Of a DNA stretch of 46,178 nt, positions 9,301 through 18,418 are shown in pieces. Each line of letters starts with the position of its first letter. The first letter of the stretch is position 1. A program made the position numbers and the translations under genes. The stretch comes from JBHPCZ01 sp042573625 (GTDB taxonomy: Bacteria > Desulfobacterota > Desulfobacteria > Desulfobacterales > UBA11574), in contig JBHPCZ010000011.1 in the NCBI GenBank assembly GCA_042573625.1, positions 1 to 46,178 of the forward strand, read 5' to 3'. The notes under the pieces are model-generated. The model had not been told where the DNA came from. It ran no database searches and saw nothing but the letters and a program-made list of their open reading frames with translations.

Positions 9301-9480
9301 GAGACCTTTGTAAAAGGTTCAATTTTGCCTGCCCAGTTAAATCCGCATTTAACATTTAACCGGGGTTCAAGGCCAAGGAAGGCGAAAATTTTAACCACAG
9401 GAATACACCGAGTATTTCGAGGATTAAAATTTGAGTCTGACACCGGGATCGGGCAAAAGGGGACGTTTATCAAAGGTCTC
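9301..9480. repeat. 180-bp MITE-like element with imperfect terminal inverted repeats
   Basis: The left end (9301-9336, starting GAGACCTTTGTAAA) and the right end (9443-9480, ending TTTATCAAAGGTCTC) are imperfect inverted copies of each other. Both carry a TTTTGCC(C/T)G core. The inside is non-coding. The right end reappears with two mismatches over 36 bases at 16785-16820, so this is a dispersed family. The rest of the 9235-9687 gap shows a repeated TATCAAACTTGA-like word near 9530 and 9603 and nothing coding. Confidence 0.6.
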
Positions 9481-9687
9481 AATTTCGTATTCCTTGTTTT
9501 CTCCTCTTTTTTATCTTTTCTTTCGACGCGATCAAACTTGACGGTTTCGCAAAAAGTCTGTTTTTGCTCAATGTCGTTCGCAAAATGACTTTTCACGATC
9601 TTATCAAACTTGATTCAACTCAAATATTTTGATTTTTATTTAAATGTGATATAATTCCTCAAAGAATTTGAAAGGAATATAGGATTA

Positions 9688-12213
9688 ATGATTGCCAACC
9701 TGTTAACAAAAGTTTTCGGAAGTAAAAACGAAAGGGAATTAAAACAACTCAGCCCTGTTGTCGAAAAGATCAATGCCCTGGAGTCCGAAATTCAATCCAT
9801 GAATGATGATCAACTCAGGGCGCAGACGTCTGTATTTAGAGACCGCATAAATAAGGGCGAACCCCTCGACGATATTCTTCCCGAAGCCTTTGCCACAGTT
9901 AGAGAAGCGTCAATGCGCACCCTTAATATGCGGCATTTTGACGCTCAGCTTATCGGTGGAATTGTGCTTCATTCCGGCAAGATTGCCGAGATGAAGACCG
10001 GTGAAGGAAAGACACTGGCGGCGACGCTTCCTGCATATCTGAACGCACTCACGGGCAGGGGTGTGCATATTATTACGGTAAACGATTATCTGGCAAGGCG
10101 CGATACCGAATGGATGGGACACATTTATCAATTTCTCGGTCTTTCCGTCGGTACCATTCTGCATGGCCTGGACGATGATGAGCGCAAGGCGGCATACAGT
10201 GCCGATATCACCTACGGGACAAACAATGAATTCGGCTTTGACTATTTAAGAGACAACATGAAGTTTGAAAAGGACTCGATTGTTCAGGGAGATCTGAACT
10301 ATGCCATTGTTGACGAGGTGGACAGCATACTGGTTGACGAGGCGAGGACGCCGCTGATCATATCCGGGCCGGCTGAAAAATCAACAGACCTGTATTACCA
10401 GGTCAACAGCATTATTCCGGGTCTTTCCCGCGACGTTGATTTTACTATAGATGAAAAAGCCCGGTCCGTGATGATGACCGAGGAGGGAATTGCCAAAGCG
10501 GAAGACACGCTCAAGGTCGATAACCTCTACGATCCGAAATATATTGAGCTGTTGCACCATGTTAACCAGGGACTCAAGGCGCATAACCTTTTTAAGCGTG
10601 ATGTTGACTATATCGTTAAACATGGTGAGGTTATCATTGTTGATGAGTTCACCGGCCGTTTGATGCCCGGACGTCGCTACAGTGACGGGCTGCATCAGGC
10701 ACTGGAGGCCAAGGAAAACGTTAAAATCGAGAACGAAAACCAAACCCTGGCGACCGTTACCTTTCAGAACTACTTCAGGATGTATGACAAGCTCGCCGGC
10801 ATGACAGGCACAGCCGATACCGAAGCGGCTGAATTCAAGAAGATATATGACCTTGACGTGGCTGTAATCCCGACGAACCAACCCATGATCCGGAGTGACA
10901 AGCCGGATGTGATCTATAAAACCAAAAAAGAAAAATATGAAGCAGCCATGGATGAAATTGTTGAACTTCACCGAAAGGGACAGCCGGTACTGGTCGGGAC
11001 AATTTCCATTGACGTTTCAGAAAGTTTCAGCAAGAAATTAAAGAAGCGGGGCATTAAACATACAGTTCTGAATGCGAAAAACCATGGAACAGAGGCTGAA
11101 ATTATTGCCATGGCAGGCCAAAAAGGTTCGGTGACCATTTCGACAAACATGGCGGGCCGCGGCACAGACATTGTCCTCGGCGAAGGGGTAACGGAATTGG
11201 GAGGTCTCCACATCATTGGAACCGAGAGACACGAAAGCCGGCGCATCGACAATCAGCTCAGAGGACGATCCGGCAGACAGGGTGATCCGGGTTCATCCCG
11301 ATTTTACATGGCCCTGGAAGATGACCTCCTGCGAATATTTGGCGGTGAAAAGATCACCGGGATCATGGAGACGCTGGGCATGGAGGAAGGGGAGCCCATC
11401 GAGCACAAATGGATAAGCAAGGCTATAGAGAATGCCCAGGCAAAAGTTGAGGGGCACAATTTTGATATTCGAAAGCAACTTCTCGAGTATGATGATGTGA
11501 TGAACCAGCAGAGAGAAGTCATATACAGACAGCGCCGTGAAGCGCTGGACGGTAAAAGTTTAAAACCGTCGATAATCGAAATGATCGCTGAAAAAGCAGG
11601 CGACATCGCAGACCTCTTTGCAGATGAAAGAACCCTTCCGGCAGAGTGGGATTTCAAGGGGGTGTCCAAAGCCGTTTTCAAGCAATTTAATTTTCGCCTG
11701 GGCGGTATTGATGGCGATAAATCGAATGGATTGAACAAGGAGGCGCTTTCCCGGTTGATCACAGATGCTGCGATTAGAGAATATGATGAAAGAGAAGCCG
11801 CGATCGGAGCGGAAGAGTATAGATATCTGGAACGGATCATCATGCTTCAGACCGTGGACAACCTCTGGAAGGACCATCTCTTGAGCATGGATCACCTTAA
11901 AGAGGGGATTGGCCTCAGGGGCTATGGTCAGCAGGATCCTCTTATTGTCTATAAAAAAGAAGGGTTTGAATTGTTCCAGGATATGATTTCCAGGATCAAG
12001 GAAGAGACATTGGGGATCCTGTTTAGAGTTCAGATCTCAGAACCTGAAAAGATAGATGAGCTACGAAAGCCAAAAGAACAAAATCTCGTATTTTCCAGTG
12101 GTGACGGGGCGGAAAAGAAAAAACCGGTCAAGCGAACCGGAAAGAAGGTCGGCAGGAACGCCCCTTGTCCCTGTGGAAGTGGGAAAAAGTTCAAAAAATG
12201 CTGCGGAAAGTAA
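9688..12213 (+). CDS. secA: Preprotein translocase ATPase SecA
   Basis: SecA drives post-translational export through SecYEG. The 841-residue length is typical. Walker A is MKTGEGKTLAA (about residues 102-112), Walker B is VDEVDSILVDEARTPLIISG, and helicase motifs include GRGTDIVLG and RRIDNQLRGRSGRQGD. The C-terminal zinc-binding, SecB/ribosome-contacting tail is intact (CPCGSGKKFKKCC), preceded by a basic linker. The ribosome site GAAAGGAA precedes the ATG. Confidence 0.98.
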   Translation: MIANLLTKVFGSKNERELKQLSPVVEKINALESEIQSMNDDQLRAQTSVFRDRINKGEPLDDILPEAFATVREASMRTLNMRHFDAQLIGGIVLHSGKIAEMKTGEGKTLAATLPAYLNALTGRGVHIITVNDYLARRDTEWMGHIYQFLGLSVGTILHGLDDDERKAAYSADITYGTNNEFGFDYLRDNMKFEKDSIVQGDLNYAIVDEVDSILVDEARTPLIISGPAEKSTDLYYQVNSIIPGLSRDVDFTIDEKARSVMMTEEGIAKAEDTLKVDNLYDPKYIELLHHVNQGLKAHNLFKRDVDYIVKHGEVIIVDEFTGRLMPGRRYSDGLHQALEAKENVKIENENQTLATVTFQNYFRMYDKLAGMTGTADTEAAEFKKIYDLDVAVIPTNQPMIRSDKPDVIYKTKKEKYEAAMDEIVELHRKGQPVLVGTISIDVSESFSKKLKKRGIKHTVLNAKNHGTEAEIIAMAGQKGSVTISTNMAGRGTDIVLGEGVTELGGLHIIGTERHESRRIDNQLRGRSGRQGDPGSSRFYMALEDDLLRIFGGEKITGIMETLGMEEGEPIEHKWISKAIENAQAKVEGHNFDIRKQLLEYDDVMNQQREVIYRQRREALDGKSLKPSIIEMIAEKAGDIADLFADERTLPAEWDFKGVSKAVFKQFNFRLGGIDGDKSNGLNKEALSRLITDAAIREYDEREAAIGAEEYRYLERIIMLQTVDNLWKDHLLSMDHLKEGIGLRGYGQQDPLIVYKKEGFELFQDMISRIKEETLGILFRVQISEPEKIDELRKPKEQNLVFSSGDGAEKKKPVKRTGKKVGRNAPCPCGSGKKFKKCCGK

Positions 12214-12480
12214 AGAATTCAGACCCAAAAGATCCGGTTATTCAGGACCCGATAAAAGCCGGCTTGCGGGTGACTCAAAATATTCCAAGCCTGTGCCCTT
12301 TACAAGGTTGGGTATAAATGCTTATAATACTTTAGTCCAGAAAACCGATTCTCCGGATAGGGTTCAACATCAGGTTCATGCACGCCAGTCTGTTTCAACT
12401 TCAGTTCAGCAGCATAATGGGCACTGGATTTTGAAAAACCGGTGAAGGATCAGGGGACCTGAAGTTCGGAGGTTGATTCA

Positions 12481-12795
12481 ATGGGGCAATTCAATCCTGA
12501 AATAGAAGAGGAAATATCTTCGGAAATTGAAGAGGATGTCCGTGAACCTTCCATGTATCGTGTATTGCTCCACAACGATGACTACACCAGCATGGAGTTT
12601 GTGGTAGAGATCCTGATGTATGTTTTTCACAAATCCTGGGAGGAATCTGCGCATATCATGCTGAAAGTCCACAAAGAAGGGATCGGGGTTTGCGGAGTCT
12701 ACCCGTATGAAGTCGCTGAAACCAAGGTGGAAATGGTCGAAGCTTTAGCCCGGGAAAACGGGTTCCCGCTTAAATGTACCATGGAGAAGGATTAG
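12481..12795 (+). CDS. clpS: ATP-dependent Clp protease adaptor ClpS
   Basis: ClpS binds proteins with N-terminal Leu, Phe, Tyr or Trp and hands them to ClpAP. The 104-residue length, a flexible acidic N-terminal tail and the core motif VLLHNDDYTSMEFV are diagnostic; the Asn-Asp-Asp there forms part of the N-degron pocket. HxxGIGVCGVYPYEVAETK matches the rest of the family. It is 4 bases from clpA and in the same operon, and aat follows, so adaptor, unfoldase and N-degron-making enzyme are together. Confidence 0.96.
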   Translation: MGQFNPEIEEEISSEIEEDVREPSMYRVLLHNDDYTSMEFVVEILMYVFHKSWEESAHIMLKVHKEGIGVCGVYPYEVAETKVEMVEALARENGFPLKCTMEKD

Positions 12796-12799
12796 TGCC

Positions 12800-15037
12800 A
12801 TGATCAGTAAGGAACTGAGCGCAACTCTTGGTTTTGCCGTCAGGGAAGCTAAAAAAAGGCGCCATGAATATGTCAGTATAGAACACGTACTTTTTGCCAT
12901 CCTGCACGACAGCTCCGGTGTCGAAATTATCGAACACTGCGGCGGCAGTGTTGAGAATTTGAAAGATATTCTTGAGGGTTTTTTCAACGAGAAAATGGAC
13001 GGCATGCCTGAAGGAAGTGAATATGTTCTCCAGCAGACGCTTGGTTTTCAAAGGGTGATCCAACGGGCGGTGAATCATGCCCGATCTGCCGAAAAGTCGG
13101 AGGTGGCTGTCAGTGACATTCTGGCTTCAATATTTCTGGAAAAGGATTCCCATTCAGCATACTTTTTAAATGCCGAAGGTATTACACGTCTCGATGTATT
13201 GAGCTACATCTCTCATGATGTATCCAAATCGCCATTCACGGAAGGAGCGGGCGGATTTGTCAAGGCCGAGAAGGGAGAGAAAAAGAAAAAGGTTACTCCT
13301 TTAGAGGCCTTCACTACAGATCTCGTTCAGATGGCCGCCCTCGGGAAACTGGACCCGCTGATCGGCCGTGAACTTGAACTGGAGCGGAATATGCAGGTGC
13401 TTTGCAGGAGGCGGAAAAACAATCCTGTTTTTGTCGGAGATCCGGGTGTAGGCAAAACAGCGCTTATCGAAGGGTTGGCCCAGCGGATTAACGAGGGGAC
13501 TGTTCCGGAGATACTTAAAAATATGCGTATTTATTCCCTTGATCTGGGGTCGCTGCTGGCCGGTACCAAATTTCGTGGCGACTTTGAGCAACGTCTAAAA
13601 GGGGTCATTGCCGCTCTGCAGAAGAAAAAGGACGCAATTTTATCTATTGACGAAATCCACTCGATTGTGGGCGCCGGGGCAACCAGTAGTGGTTCCATGG
13701 ATGCATCAAATATCCTCAAGCCGGTTCTGGCGTCCGGAGACCTGAGGTGTATCGGTTCAACCACCTACGAAGAATATAAGAATCACTTTGAAAAGGATCG
13801 GGCTTTGTCCCGCCGGTTCGAGAAGATCGAAGTCACAGAACCCTCTGCTTCAGAAACAATTAAGATATTAAAAGGACTCAAGTCCCGTTATGAAGAACAT
13901 CATGGAATTGTTTATACAGATCAGGCATTGAAAACCGCTGTGGAACTTTCCGCAAAGTATATCAATGACCGGTACCTGCCGGATAAGGCCATCGATGTAA
14001 TAGACGAGGCCGGGGCGTTCGTGAAGCTATCCGGATCCACTCGCAGAAAAAGAATCAATCCTTCAGATATTGAAAAGATCGTGGCCAAAATGGCCAGAAT
14101 ACCGACGGTCAGTGTATCAACATCCGACAAAACAAAATTAGAGACGCTTGAGGAGAATCTCAAAAAGGTGATTTTCGGACAGGACGATGCCCTCAAATCC
14201 CTTGTCACTTCTATAAAACGCTCTCGTGCAGGCCTTGCAATCCCGGAAAGGCCGATCGGCTCATTTCTCTTTACAGGGCCCACCGGAGTTGGAAAGACTG
14301 AAGCGTCTCGGCAGGTTGCCATGAATCTCGGGGTCGAGTTCATCCGATTTGATATGAGCGAATATATGGAAAAACATGCCGTGGCCCGCCTCATCGGCGC
14401 ACCGCCCGGTTATATCGGATTTGACCAGGGCGGCCTTTTAACGGATGGTATCCGAAAACATCCGCACAGCGTACTGCTTCTGGATGAAATAGAGAAAGCG
14501 CACCTTGATATGTTTAATATTTTGCTCCAGGTTATGGATCATTCAACCCTGACAGATAATACGGGTAAAAAAGCCGATTTTAGAAATGTAATTGTCATTA
14601 TGACTTCAAATGCCGGGACAAGGGAGATGAACATGCAGACGATCGGTTTTGGTGATCATCCACATGATACCGAAGACAAAGGGAAAAAGGCTGTTGAAAA
14701 GTTTTTCAGCCCGGAATTCAGAAACCGATTGGATGCGACCATTCACTTTAACTCCCTCACGGTTGAGATCATGGAACAGGTGGTCGACAAGTTCATGGCC
14801 GAGATAAATGACCAGATCGCCGCCAAGAAAGTTGCGCTGGTCATCTCGCCCGAAGTTCGACACTGGCTGGCCAAAAAAGGGCATGATCCGCGTTACGGCG
14901 CAAGGCCACTTGGCAGATTGCTGCAAACGGAAATTAAGGATACGCTTTCAGATGAGATTCTGTTTGGGCGGCTCACCAAGGGCGGCACGGTGTTTATCGA
15001 TATCGAAAACGATAAACTGACCTTTAACTATCAGTAA
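12800..15037 (+). CDS. clpA: ATP-dependent Clp protease ATP-binding subunit ClpA
   Basis: ClpA is the AAA+ unfoldase that feeds substrates to ClpP. The 745-residue length is close to E. coli ClpA (758). It has an N-terminal Clp_N double repeat (about 1-145), which is the ClpS docking site. AAA1 has Walker A GDPGVGKTALIEGL near 212 and Walker B AILSIDEIH. AAA2 has Walker A GPTGVGKTEASRQ near 492 and Walker B SVLLLDEIEKAH. An EFRNRLDA sensor segment and a C-terminal D2-small domain follow. No ClpB-type middle coiled coil is seen, which fits ClpA. clpP is not in the window. Confidence 0.97.
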   Translation: MISKELSATLGFAVREAKKRRHEYVSIEHVLFAILHDSSGVEIIEHCGGSVENLKDILEGFFNEKMDGMPEGSEYVLQQTLGFQRVIQRAVNHARSAEKSEVAVSDILASIFLEKDSHSAYFLNAEGITRLDVLSYISHDVSKSPFTEGAGGFVKAEKGEKKKKVTPLEAFTTDLVQMAALGKLDPLIGRELELERNMQVLCRRRKNNPVFVGDPGVGKTALIEGLAQRINEGTVPEILKNMRIYSLDLGSLLAGTKFRGDFEQRLKGVIAALQKKKDAILSIDEIHSIVGAGATSSGSMDASNILKPVLASGDLRCIGSTTYEEYKNHFEKDRALSRRFEKIEVTEPSASETIKILKGLKSRYEEHHGIVYTDQALKTAVELSAKYINDRYLPDKAIDVIDEAGAFVKLSGSTRRKRINPSDIEKIVAKMARIPTVSVSTSDKTKLETLEENLKKVIFGQDDALKSLVTSIKRSRAGLAIPERPIGSFLFTGPTGVGKTEASRQVAMNLGVEFIRFDMSEYMEKHAVARLIGAPPGYIGFDQGGLLTDGIRKHPHSVLLLDEIEKAHLDMFNILLQVMDHSTLTDNTGKKADFRNVIVIMTSNAGTREMNMQTIGFGDHPHDTEDKGKKAVEKFFSPEFRNRLDATIHFNSLTVEIMEQVVDKFMAEINDQIAAKKVALVISPEVRHWLAKKGHDPRYGARPLGRLLQTEIKDTLSDEILFGRLTKGGTVFIDIENDKLTFNYQ

Positions 15038-15125
15038 ATCTGTTTATGGCTTATTAAGCCGAAAAGGAGGACGTATTCCCCGTCCCGATATAATCGAGAC
15101 CGCAGGATACGCTTCAGTTCTCGAT

Positions 15126-15146
15126 ACAGGATGCTTGACATCCTGT
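15126..15146. other. Small hairpin in the clpA-aat gap
   Basis: A perfect 8-bp stem (ACAGGATG / CATCCTGT) with a 5-base loop lies 89 bases after clpA. No T-run follows, so it is at best a weak terminator or processing site. Just downstream, a 14-base word containing ATAACCAGC is tandemly repeated (about 15187-15214) before aat. Confidence 0.35.
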
Positions 15147-15230
15147 GTCCTTATTGTCTTCATCCAGTATAGTTGGCATCTTTAATTCAATAACCAGCAT
15201 TCGATAACCAGCAACCCGTATCCCGCATCC

Positions 15231-15935
15231 ATGCCGGTTTTTCTCTTGTCTGATAAATTAGCTTTCCCTTCGCCCCAACTTGCAGAGAAAGAAGGCTTGT
15301 TGGCTGTCGGGGGTGATCTGAGCCAGAGGCGCCTTTTACTTGCTTATCGCATGGGCATCTTTCCTTGGTTTTCAGAAGCAGAACCGATTCTGTGGTGGTC
15401 ACCTGATCCACGCCTGGTGTTGTATCCCAAAGAACTAAAGGTTTCAAAAACCCTAAAAAAAGTCATAAAAAAAGGTCTGTTCAACGTGACCATGGACCTG
15501 GCTTTTTCCGAAGTGATCCATCAGTGCGCGCAGGTTCGATTGGAGAATGATGAAGAGACGTGGATTGTCCGGGATATGATTGACGCTTACTGTAGACTTC
15601 ACGAGTCAGGTTACGCACATTCTGTGGAAGCCTGGTATGAAGGAGAACTGGCCGGTGGACTCTATGGCGTTTCATTGGGACGATGTTTTTTCGGAGAATC
15701 GATGTTTACCCGTCGGAGCAATGCTTCCAGTGTGGCGCTGGTTCATCTTGTTCAATATCTTGAAGAATTGTCTTTTGATATGATAGATTGTCAAATTACG
15801 ACAGTGCATTTACACCGTTTTGGAGCGAGGAAGATATCCAGGGAGCAATTTTTAGAACAGCTTGATAAGTCTCTGCAACTGCCGACGATAAAGGGTAAAT
15901 GGGTGACGCAGGCGGCTACGAATTTCCATGAATGA
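15231..15935 (+). CDS. aat: Leucyl/phenylalanyl-tRNA-protein transferase
   Basis: Aat transfers Leu or Phe from aminoacyl-tRNA to proteins with N-terminal Arg or Lys, creating degrons read by ClpS. The 234-residue length is standard. The conserved segments are seen in order: LLAVGGDLS, AYRMGIFPW, ILWWSPDPR, a GRCFFGESMF motif, and a C-terminal DCQITTVHLHRFGARKISR. It lies 193 bases after clpA on the same strand. No strong ribosome site is visible before the ATG, so the exact start is less certain than the identity. Confidence 0.95.
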   Translation: MPVFLLSDKLAFPSPQLAEKEGLLAVGGDLSQRRLLLAYRMGIFPWFSEAEPILWWSPDPRLVLYPKELKVSKTLKKVIKKGLFNVTMDLAFSEVIHQCAQVRLENDEETWIVRDMIDAYCRLHESGYAHSVEAWYEGELAGGLYGVSLGRCFFGESMFTRRSNASSVALVHLVQYLEELSFDMIDCQITTVHLHRFGARKISREQFLEQLDKSLQLPTIKGKWVTQAATNFHE

Positions 15936-16265
15936 CGGAAAATGGAGAGGATTCCAGGGGTCAAGGGTTCGAGGGTTCGAGGGTTCAAGTGAAATGCTTA
16001 AAAAAATTAGGATTCAAGGCGTCGAGGGTTTAAGGGTTCGAGAGAAGTGATTAAGCATTATAAAGAGTTAAAAGTATTGATAAGATAGCAGCGGTTGAAA
16101 GGATGCTCAAGCCGCTTATAAAATCGTTAGAAAAAAGCACTTGGCCCCTTGAATCCTTGAATCCTCAAACCCTCGTCTGCCCCAGACAGGCTTGCATGCC
16201 TTGCAGGCAGGATTTTCTACAACTAATCTGGAGAAGAACCCAAAATTTTAACACTGGAGGTTCAT
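15936..16265. repeat. Intergenic repeat region built from GGTTCGAGG and TTGAATCC words
   Basis: From about 15957 to 16050 the word GGGTTCGAG (or close variants) recurs at least four times. Near 16148-16172 its inverted counterpart appears (CCTTGAATCC twice, then CAAACCCTCG), so the whole forms an imperfect long inverted repeat of about 220 bp. No coding frame is supported. A good ribosome site (TGGAGG) at the right edge serves the next gene. Confidence 0.5.
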
Positions 16266-16748
16266 ATGGAAATCAAAACGGTCAAGATTATTAAAACAGA
16301 TGAGTTGAACATGATCTTGGGACATTCTCACTTTATCAAGACGGTTGAGGATATCTATGAAGCGATGGTCAATACCGTTCCGGGAGCCAAATTCGGACTT
16401 GCATTCTGTGAAGCTTCCGGACCGTGCCTTGTGAGACACACCGGGACAGATGAAAAACTGGTTGAGCTGGCCAAAAAGAATGCCTACAATCTTTCGGCAG
16501 GTCACAGCTTTATCCTCTTTATGAGAGATATGTTTCCCGTGAATGTCTTGAATGCCATAAAGAATGTTCCGGAAGTTTGCCGCATCTTTTGCGCAACCGC
16601 AAATCCTGTTGAGGTCCTTGTCGTGGAGACAGAATTGGGACGGGGAATCGTCGGTGTCGTTGATGGATTCAGTTCAAAGGGTGTTGAAACAGAAGCAGAT
16701 ATCCGGGAACGGAAGGGCTTTTTGAGGGCCATCGGATATAAGCAGTGA
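16266..16748 (+). CDS. Adenosine-specific kinase family protein (PF04008-like)
   Basis: This 160-residue protein closely follows the small family annotated as adenosine-specific kinase. Family segments seen are HSHFIKTVEDIYEAMV, PGAKFGLAFCEASGP, NVLNAIKNVPEVCRIFCAT and NPVEVLVVETELGRGIVGVV. The name derives from structural work on archaeal members; the physiological reaction is not firmly settled. The ribosome site TGGAGG lies 7 bases before the ATG. It appears monocistronic. Confidence 0.85.
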   Translation: MEIKTVKIIKTDELNMILGHSHFIKTVEDIYEAMVNTVPGAKFGLAFCEASGPCLVRHTGTDEKLVELAKKNAYNLSAGHSFILFMRDMFPVNVLNAIKNVPEVCRIFCATANPVEVLVVETELGRGIVGVVDGFSSKGVETEADIRERKGFLRAIGYKQ

Positions 16749-16784
16749 ATTGCTCAAACAGCTTCCCGGCCTAAACTGAATCAT

Positions 16785-16820
16785 CCGGGATCGGGCAAAA
16801 GGGGGCGTTTTTCAAAGGTC
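16785..16820. repeat. Half-copy of the 9301-9480 repeat family
   Basis: Thirty-six bases match the right terminal repeat of the 9.3-kb element (9443-9478) with two substitutions. It sits between the convergent adenosine-kinase-like and phosphoesterase genes and ends 3 bases before the latter's stop. No left end was found nearby, so it is a solo end. Confidence 0.55.
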
Positions 16821-16822
16821 GC

Positions 16823-17494
16823 TCATATGGACATGAGCTTGGCTTCCAGCTGGTTCTCCCTGAGGCTTATACGGACATACCCTCCCATACTCAGCATGCC
16901 CGGATTCAAAATCTTTGTCTTTCCGATAAAATCCTCGCATTCTGCCTCGTGAATATGGCCGGTGAGGCAGATGTCCGGCTGAACACGCTGGATAAATTCC
17001 AACACCGATCTGTTGCCCACGTTCTCTCCGGAGGGAAGCTCTGCCGCTGTTGACCCAAGGGGCGGATCATGCGCCACCAGAATCAGTTTCGGGAGGTGTT
17101 TCACGTACGCGTAACCTTCATTCAACCATTGTGCCAGCCTCTCATCGGGCACTTCAGCCGGTGTCATAAAAGGGGTTGGTGTGGAATATCCCACACCCAT
17201 AATACCCACACCTCGGGCAATTTCTTTTCCTTTGGCGTGGATATTCCAACCCTTTTCTTCCAGATAAGAAGTGATACCAGGCTGATCCATGTTGCCGATC
17301 TGTGCATAGATATTCGGATTCAATTTAACCACCGTATTCATCAGCTCACTTGCCCTGCGCGGTCCGCCCCTGTTGGTTATATCTCCGCTGATGATGACTC
17401 CGTCTGCGGAAGCGAGGTCGGGGATCTCGTCTATAAGTGAAAGGTCTTCGTGAATATCGCCAAATCCTATCCAGAACTTCTCAGGTTCGTTCAT
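16823..17494 (-). CDS. Metallophosphoesterase
   Basis: This 223-residue calcineurin-like phosphoesterase has the full set of metal-binding blocks: GDIH near the N terminus, SGDIT, GNMD in place of the common GNHD/E, AHDPP and TGHIHEA. Asp replaces the usual His after GN, as in some members. The substrate cannot be told from sequence. It is 12 bases downstream of larB on the minus strand and is probably co-transcribed with it. Confidence 0.85.
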   Translation of the reverse strand: MNEPEKFWIGFGDIHEDLSLIDEIPDLASADGVIISGDITNRGGPRRASELMNTVVKLNPNIYAQIGNMDQPGITSYLEEKGWNIHAKGKEIARGVGIMGVGYSTPTPFMTPAEVPDERLAQWLNEGYAYVKHLPKLILVAHDPPLGSTAAELPSGENVGNRSVLEFIQRVQPDICLTGHIHEAECEDFIGKTKILNPGMLSMGGYVRISLRENQLEAKLMSI

Positions 17495-17506
17495 AAGGCA
17501 TTCCTT

Positions 17507-18256
17507 TTATAACCTGTTTATCATTGAAGCCATATATCCGGCGCCGAATCCATTATCGATGTTTACTACGGCAACATTCGAACTACAACAGTTCAGCATG
17601 GCAAAAAGGGCTGTTAATCCGCCGAAACTGACGCCGTAGCCGACGCTTGTGGGCACGGCGATCACCGGGCGGCTGACCATTCCCGCTACAACCCCCGGAA
17701 GTGCCCCCTCCATTCCGGCAACAACAACAAGAACCGATGCCCGGTCAATCATTTCTTTGTGGTCAAACAGCCTGTGTATGCCGGCAACACCCACATCAAA
17801 AACCGACTCCACCGGGTTTCCCATGGCCTCTGCGGTAAGATAAGCTTCCTTTGCAACAGGAATGTCTGACGTTCCGGCTGAGAGTATAAGTATGGTTCCT
17901 TTGCCCTGCTTTCGAACCTTCTTTTTCTTCCATATCAACATTCTGGCATCTTTATGATAGTCAGCATCCGGAAAGCGTGAAGTCACTGTTTCGGCTTTTT
18001 TTTCATCGATGCGTGTCACCAGGACAATATTTTCCTGGCGCAGCATCTTTTCCATGATTCCCGCGATCTGCTCTGCTGTCTTTCCCTGTCCGAAGATGAC
18101 TTCCGGAAACCCCTTGCGCAGGGAGCGGTGATGGTCTATATGTGCATAGTCAATGTCTTCAAAGGATAGGTGCGTAAGCTTTTGGGCTGCGTCATCAACC
18201 GATGTTTTGCCTGCTGCAACATTGCGAAGAAGCTGATGTAATAATTCCATGTCCAT
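17507..18256 (-). CDS. larB: LarB, nickel-pincer cofactor carboxylase/hydrolase
   Basis: LarB carboxylates nicotinic acid adenine dinucleotide and releases AMP, the first step to the nickel-pincer cofactor of lactate racemase and related enzymes. The 249-residue length fits. The C-terminal half resembles PurE: LSAGTSDIPVAKEA, then VVVAGMEGALPGVVAGM, PVIAVPTSVGYG and NIDNGFGAGY. larC, larE and larA are not in this window, so the cofactor user must be elsewhere or the gene serves another role. The start is ATG 18256, with ATG 18250 two codons inside as an alternative. Confidence 0.9.
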   Translation of the reverse strand: MDMELLHQLLRNVAAGKTSVDDAAQKLTHLSFEDIDYAHIDHHRSLRKGFPEVIFGQGKTAEQIAGIMEKMLRQENIVLVTRIDEKKAETVTSRFPDADYHKDARMLIWKKKKVRKQGKGTILILSAGTSDIPVAKEAYLTAEAMGNPVESVFDVGVAGIHRLFDHKEMIDRASVLVVVAGMEGALPGVVAGMVSRPVIAVPTSVGYGVSFGGLTALFAMLNCCSSNVAVVNIDNGFGAGYMASMINRL

Positions 18257-18309
18257 GAGATCGTTTCCTTATTAAGGCGGAAAACCCGCATGATATCAAA
18301 TTGCGAAAC

Positions 18310-18373
18310 TTTTAGATTTTGATAAACTCGTAAAAATCAGTCTTTTTACGATACCGTTAGATTTTAATAAACT
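18310..18373. repeat. Direct repeat around a palindrome upstream of kdsB
   Basis: TTAGATTTT(G/A)ATAAACT occurs twice (near 18312 and 18357) around a perfect 8-bp inverted repeat, CGTAAAAA (18329-18336) with TTTTTACG (18343-18350). The pair lies between the divergent larB and kdsB genes and could be a regulatory or repeat-family sequence. It is distinct from the kdsB ribosome site (GGAG) further on. Confidence 0.4.
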
Positions 18374-18418
18374 AAAAGAATCAAATCGGTCAATAAAATC
18401 CTAAACCGGAGAAAAAAA

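Noticed and set aside
10381..10971. 196-codon minus-strand ORF inside secA
   Set aside because: Antisense to highly conserved SecA motifs; a shadow of codon structure.
12056..12445. 129-codon plus-strand ORF spanning the secA end and the gap before clpS
   Set aside because: The first half is an out-of-frame shadow of the SecA C terminus, no ribosome site supports an internal start, and the translation matches nothing known.
15936..16265. Possible CRISPR-like array of GGGTTCGAG repeats
   Set aside because: The repeats are 9-10 bases, irregularly spaced and partly inverted; there are no uniform spacers and no cas genes.
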